This document shows positions 5,269 through 6,182 of a DNA stretch of 6,182 bases, piece after piece. Position 1 is the stretch's first letter, and each line of letters starts with the position of its first letter. Below the pieces are notes generated by a model, which ran no database searches, was not told the DNA's origin, and saw only the letters and a list, made by a program, of their open reading frames with translations. Source of the DNA: Kiritimatiellia bacterium (GTDB lineage Bacteria > Verrucomicrobiota > Kiritimatiellia > RFP12 > UBA1067); contig JAEDMN010000190.1 in assembly GCA_016302985.1 (NCBI GenBank), positions 1 to 6,182 of the forward strand. Reading direction: 5' to 3'. The translations under genes were made by a program, and so were the position numbers.

Positions 5269-5916
5269 TTACCTGTGCTGGAACACGGCGAACTCGCCGC
5301 GGCGGTTCTTCGACCACACGCCCTCACCGGAACCCTGGACGGCCGGCTTCTCCTCGCCGTAGCTCTTCGTCTGGATGCGGGCCTCGGGATTGGCGACGCC
5401 GAGGTTCACGAGGTAGTCGCGGATCTTGATCGCGCGGAGATCGCCGAGCGAGAGGTTGTACTCGTTGGAGCCGCGCTCGTCGCAGTTGCCCTCGACGATC
5501 ACGACGCGCGCCGGGTTGGCCGCGAGGTGCTTCGCGACGGCCTCGGCCTTGGCCAGCTCGCCCTGCGGGATGAGGTCGGAGTCGAAGCCGAAGTAGACCG
5601 GCGCGAAGTCGACGTCCGTGCAGCGGACGTAGTTGGGATCCTGGTCGAACGGCACGCCCATGGCGGCGTCCATCGAAATCGTGTCCGCATCCTTCATCGC
5701 AGCGGCCGCCGCGGCGAGCTTGTTCTGCTCGTCGACGTTCGAGTTGACGTCCACGGCGCCGGGATTGGAATCGACATCGGTGGCGCCCGACGTGCCGGAA
5801 TCCACGACCTCCGTGCCGCTACCCGCGCCCAGCTCGTCGTCGTCGTACTTGCAGCCCGAGACCGCAACGGCGAGGACGCCGCAGAACGCAATCGCCATCA
5901 TCGTGGAATACTTCAT
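5269..5916 (-). CDS. pal: Peptidoglycan-associated lipoprotein Pal (OmpA-like domain)
   Basis: This 215-residue secreted lipoprotein has an N-terminal signal peptide (1-21) and a lipobox ending VSGC with lipidation at C22. An acidic, Gly/Ser/Asp-rich linker (23-66) and an alanine run lead to a C-terminal OmpA-like peptidoglycan-binding domain (about 105-215). Domain signatures are VYFGFDS (107-113), VEGNCDERGSNEYNLSLGDLR (141-161) and KSYGEEKP (184-191). D146 and R161 sit where OmpA-like domains bind diaminopimelate. Pal anchors the outer membrane to the cell wall, normally with the Tol proteins, none of which are in this window. Residue 3 after C22 is Y, and aspartates follow it, so sorting would depend on local Lol rules. 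Shine-Dalgarno AAGGAG lies eight bases upstream. It is the first gene of the operon, about 55 nt after the predicted transcription start. Two cysteines in the mature part (C99, C145) are unusual. Confidence 0.95.
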   Translation of the reverse strand: MKYSTMMAIAFCGVLAVAVSGCKYDDDELGAGSGTEVVDSGTSGATDVDSNPGAVDVNSNVDEQNKLAAAAAAMKDADTISMDAAMGVPFDQDPNYVRCTDVDFAPVYFGFDSDLIPQGELAKAEAVAKHLAANPARVVIVEGNCDERGSNEYNLSLGDLRAIKIRDYLVNLGVANPEARIQTKSYGEEKPAVQGSGEGVWSKNRRGEFAVFQHR

Positions 5917-5977
5917 TTGTCTAACTCCTTGGGATTAAAACGTACGTGAAATTCTTTCTTGAGGAACAATGCCCGAT

Positions 5978-6006
5978 ATCATACAGAAAATGGGATGAGA
6001 AGGCAA
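5978..6006 (-). promoter_or_regulatory. Predicted sigma70-type promoter of the pal-tat-ktrB-nfo-nudC operon
   Basis: On the minus strand, -35 TTGCCT (6006-6001) and -10 TATGAT (5983-5978) are spaced by exactly 17 bp, placing transcription start near 5971 and leaving a leader of about 55 nt before the pal ATG. The boxes match consensus at four of six and five of six positions. The region is markedly AT-richer than the genes, and it lies immediately after the terminator of the preceding gene. I see no clear operator in it. Confidence 0.7.
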
Positions 6007-6017
6007 GATGAAACATG

Positions 6018-6052
6018 AAAAAAGGGCCCCGGCCATGCGGCCGGGACCCCTT
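6018..6052 (-). terminator. Rho-independent terminator of the upstream gene
   Basis: On the minus strand, GGGTCCCGGCC (6049-6039), a GCAT loop (6038-6035) and GGCCGGGGCCC (6034-6024) form an 11-bp, GC-rich stem with one G-T wobble. It is followed at once by six Ts (6023-6018). The As and G before the stem can extend the pairing into the T run. A smaller hairpin, CGCCT/AGGCG (6067-6053), lies between the stop codon and this terminator. It ends the gene whose stop is at 6076 and insulates it from the pal promoter, which begins about 11 bp further on. On the plus strand no T-tract follows, so it looks one-directional. Confidence 0.93.
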
Positions 6053-6075
6053 CGCCTTCAGGAGGCGTCCGGGAC

Positions 6076-6182
6076 TTACATCTCGGAGAGCTTCTTGATG
6101 AGCTGGTAGTTCTCCTTGAAGCCGTCCTCGGACTTCTGGAGCATCGCCATCGCCTTCTCCTCGCCGACCTTCTTGATCAGCT
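6076..6182 (-). CDS. C-terminal fragment of an unrecognised protein (partial)
   Basis: Reading back from the TAA at 6078-6076, the minus-strand frame is open to the window edge and gives 34 residues. They are rich in Lys and Glu, begin LIKKVGEEKAMAML and end YQLIKKLSEM. The composition and spacing suggest amphipathic helix, so probably a soluble or peripheral C-terminus. The codons show the strong third-position G/C preference of the other genes, and a good terminator follows the stop, so I take it as a real gene end. I do not recognise the family, and nothing here allows a function to be assigned. Confidence 0.7.
   Translation of the reverse strand, partial: LIKKVGEEKAMAMLQKSEDGFKENYQLIKKLSEM

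Noticed and set aside
1..6182. CRISPR array, tRNA, transposase, phage or toxin-antitoxin module
   Set aside because: I found no spaced direct-repeat arrays, no cloverleaf-like sequence and no flanking inverted repeats with a transposase. Base composition and gene orientation are uniform, and the only unidentified coding sequence is the 34-codon end fragment at 6076-6182.

Overview
This window appears to come from a high-GC, Gram-negative (diderm), probably anaerobic bacterium. The diderm call rests on a Pal-type lipoprotein and on a TatB-like protein next to TatC. The anaerobe call rests on a rubrerythrin with its rubredoxin domain at the N-terminus and on the NifU-like scaffold family beside it, both typical of strict anaerobes. 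I cannot fix the phylum. A Verrucomicrobiota/Kiritimatiellota-like or other gut or sediment anaerobe would fit, but this is inference. All eight genes I support lie on the minus strand, so the window reads biologically from high to low coordinates.

Layout in transcription order. (1) Positions 6182-6076 hold the last 34 codons of a gene I do not recognise, closed by a textbook Rho-independent terminator at 6049-6018. (2) A sigma70-like promoter (TTGCCT, 17 bp, TATGAT) at 6006-5978 starts a tightly packed six-gene unit: pal (5916-5269), tatB-like (5243-4698), tatC (4701-3901), a TrkH/KtrB potassium channel subunit (3904-2582), nfo for endonuclease IV (2563-1709) and a short NudC-type NADH pyrophosphatase (1703-1110). 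tatB/tatC and tatC/ktrB overlap by four bases (ATGA and GTGA), and the other gaps are 5 to 25 bp, so one transcript is likely. (3) A second sigma70-like promoter (TTGTTT, 17 bp, TATACT) at 1086-1058, with a structured leader, starts a two-gene unit: a rubrerythrin with an N-terminal rubredoxin domain (984-439) and the first 136 codons of a NifU-like iron-sulfur scaffold protein (409-1, cut by the window edge).

Working together: the long operon mixes envelope functions (Pal anchoring, Tat export, potassium uptake) with housekeeping repair (abasic-site cleavage by Nfo, NAD(H) pyrophosphate hydrolysis by NudC). The second unit couples peroxide reduction to iron-sulfur handling, a natural pairing for an anaerobe meeting oxygen. 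There are no tRNA or rRNA genes, CRISPR arrays, insertion sequences or phage genes. I see no clear new defence or mobile system. The points most worth checking are the TatC lacking the usual N-terminal glutamate, the tyrosine-rich tail of the TatB-like protein, the shortened NudC with a changed Nudix box, and the hairpin/direct-repeat leader of the rubrerythrin unit.
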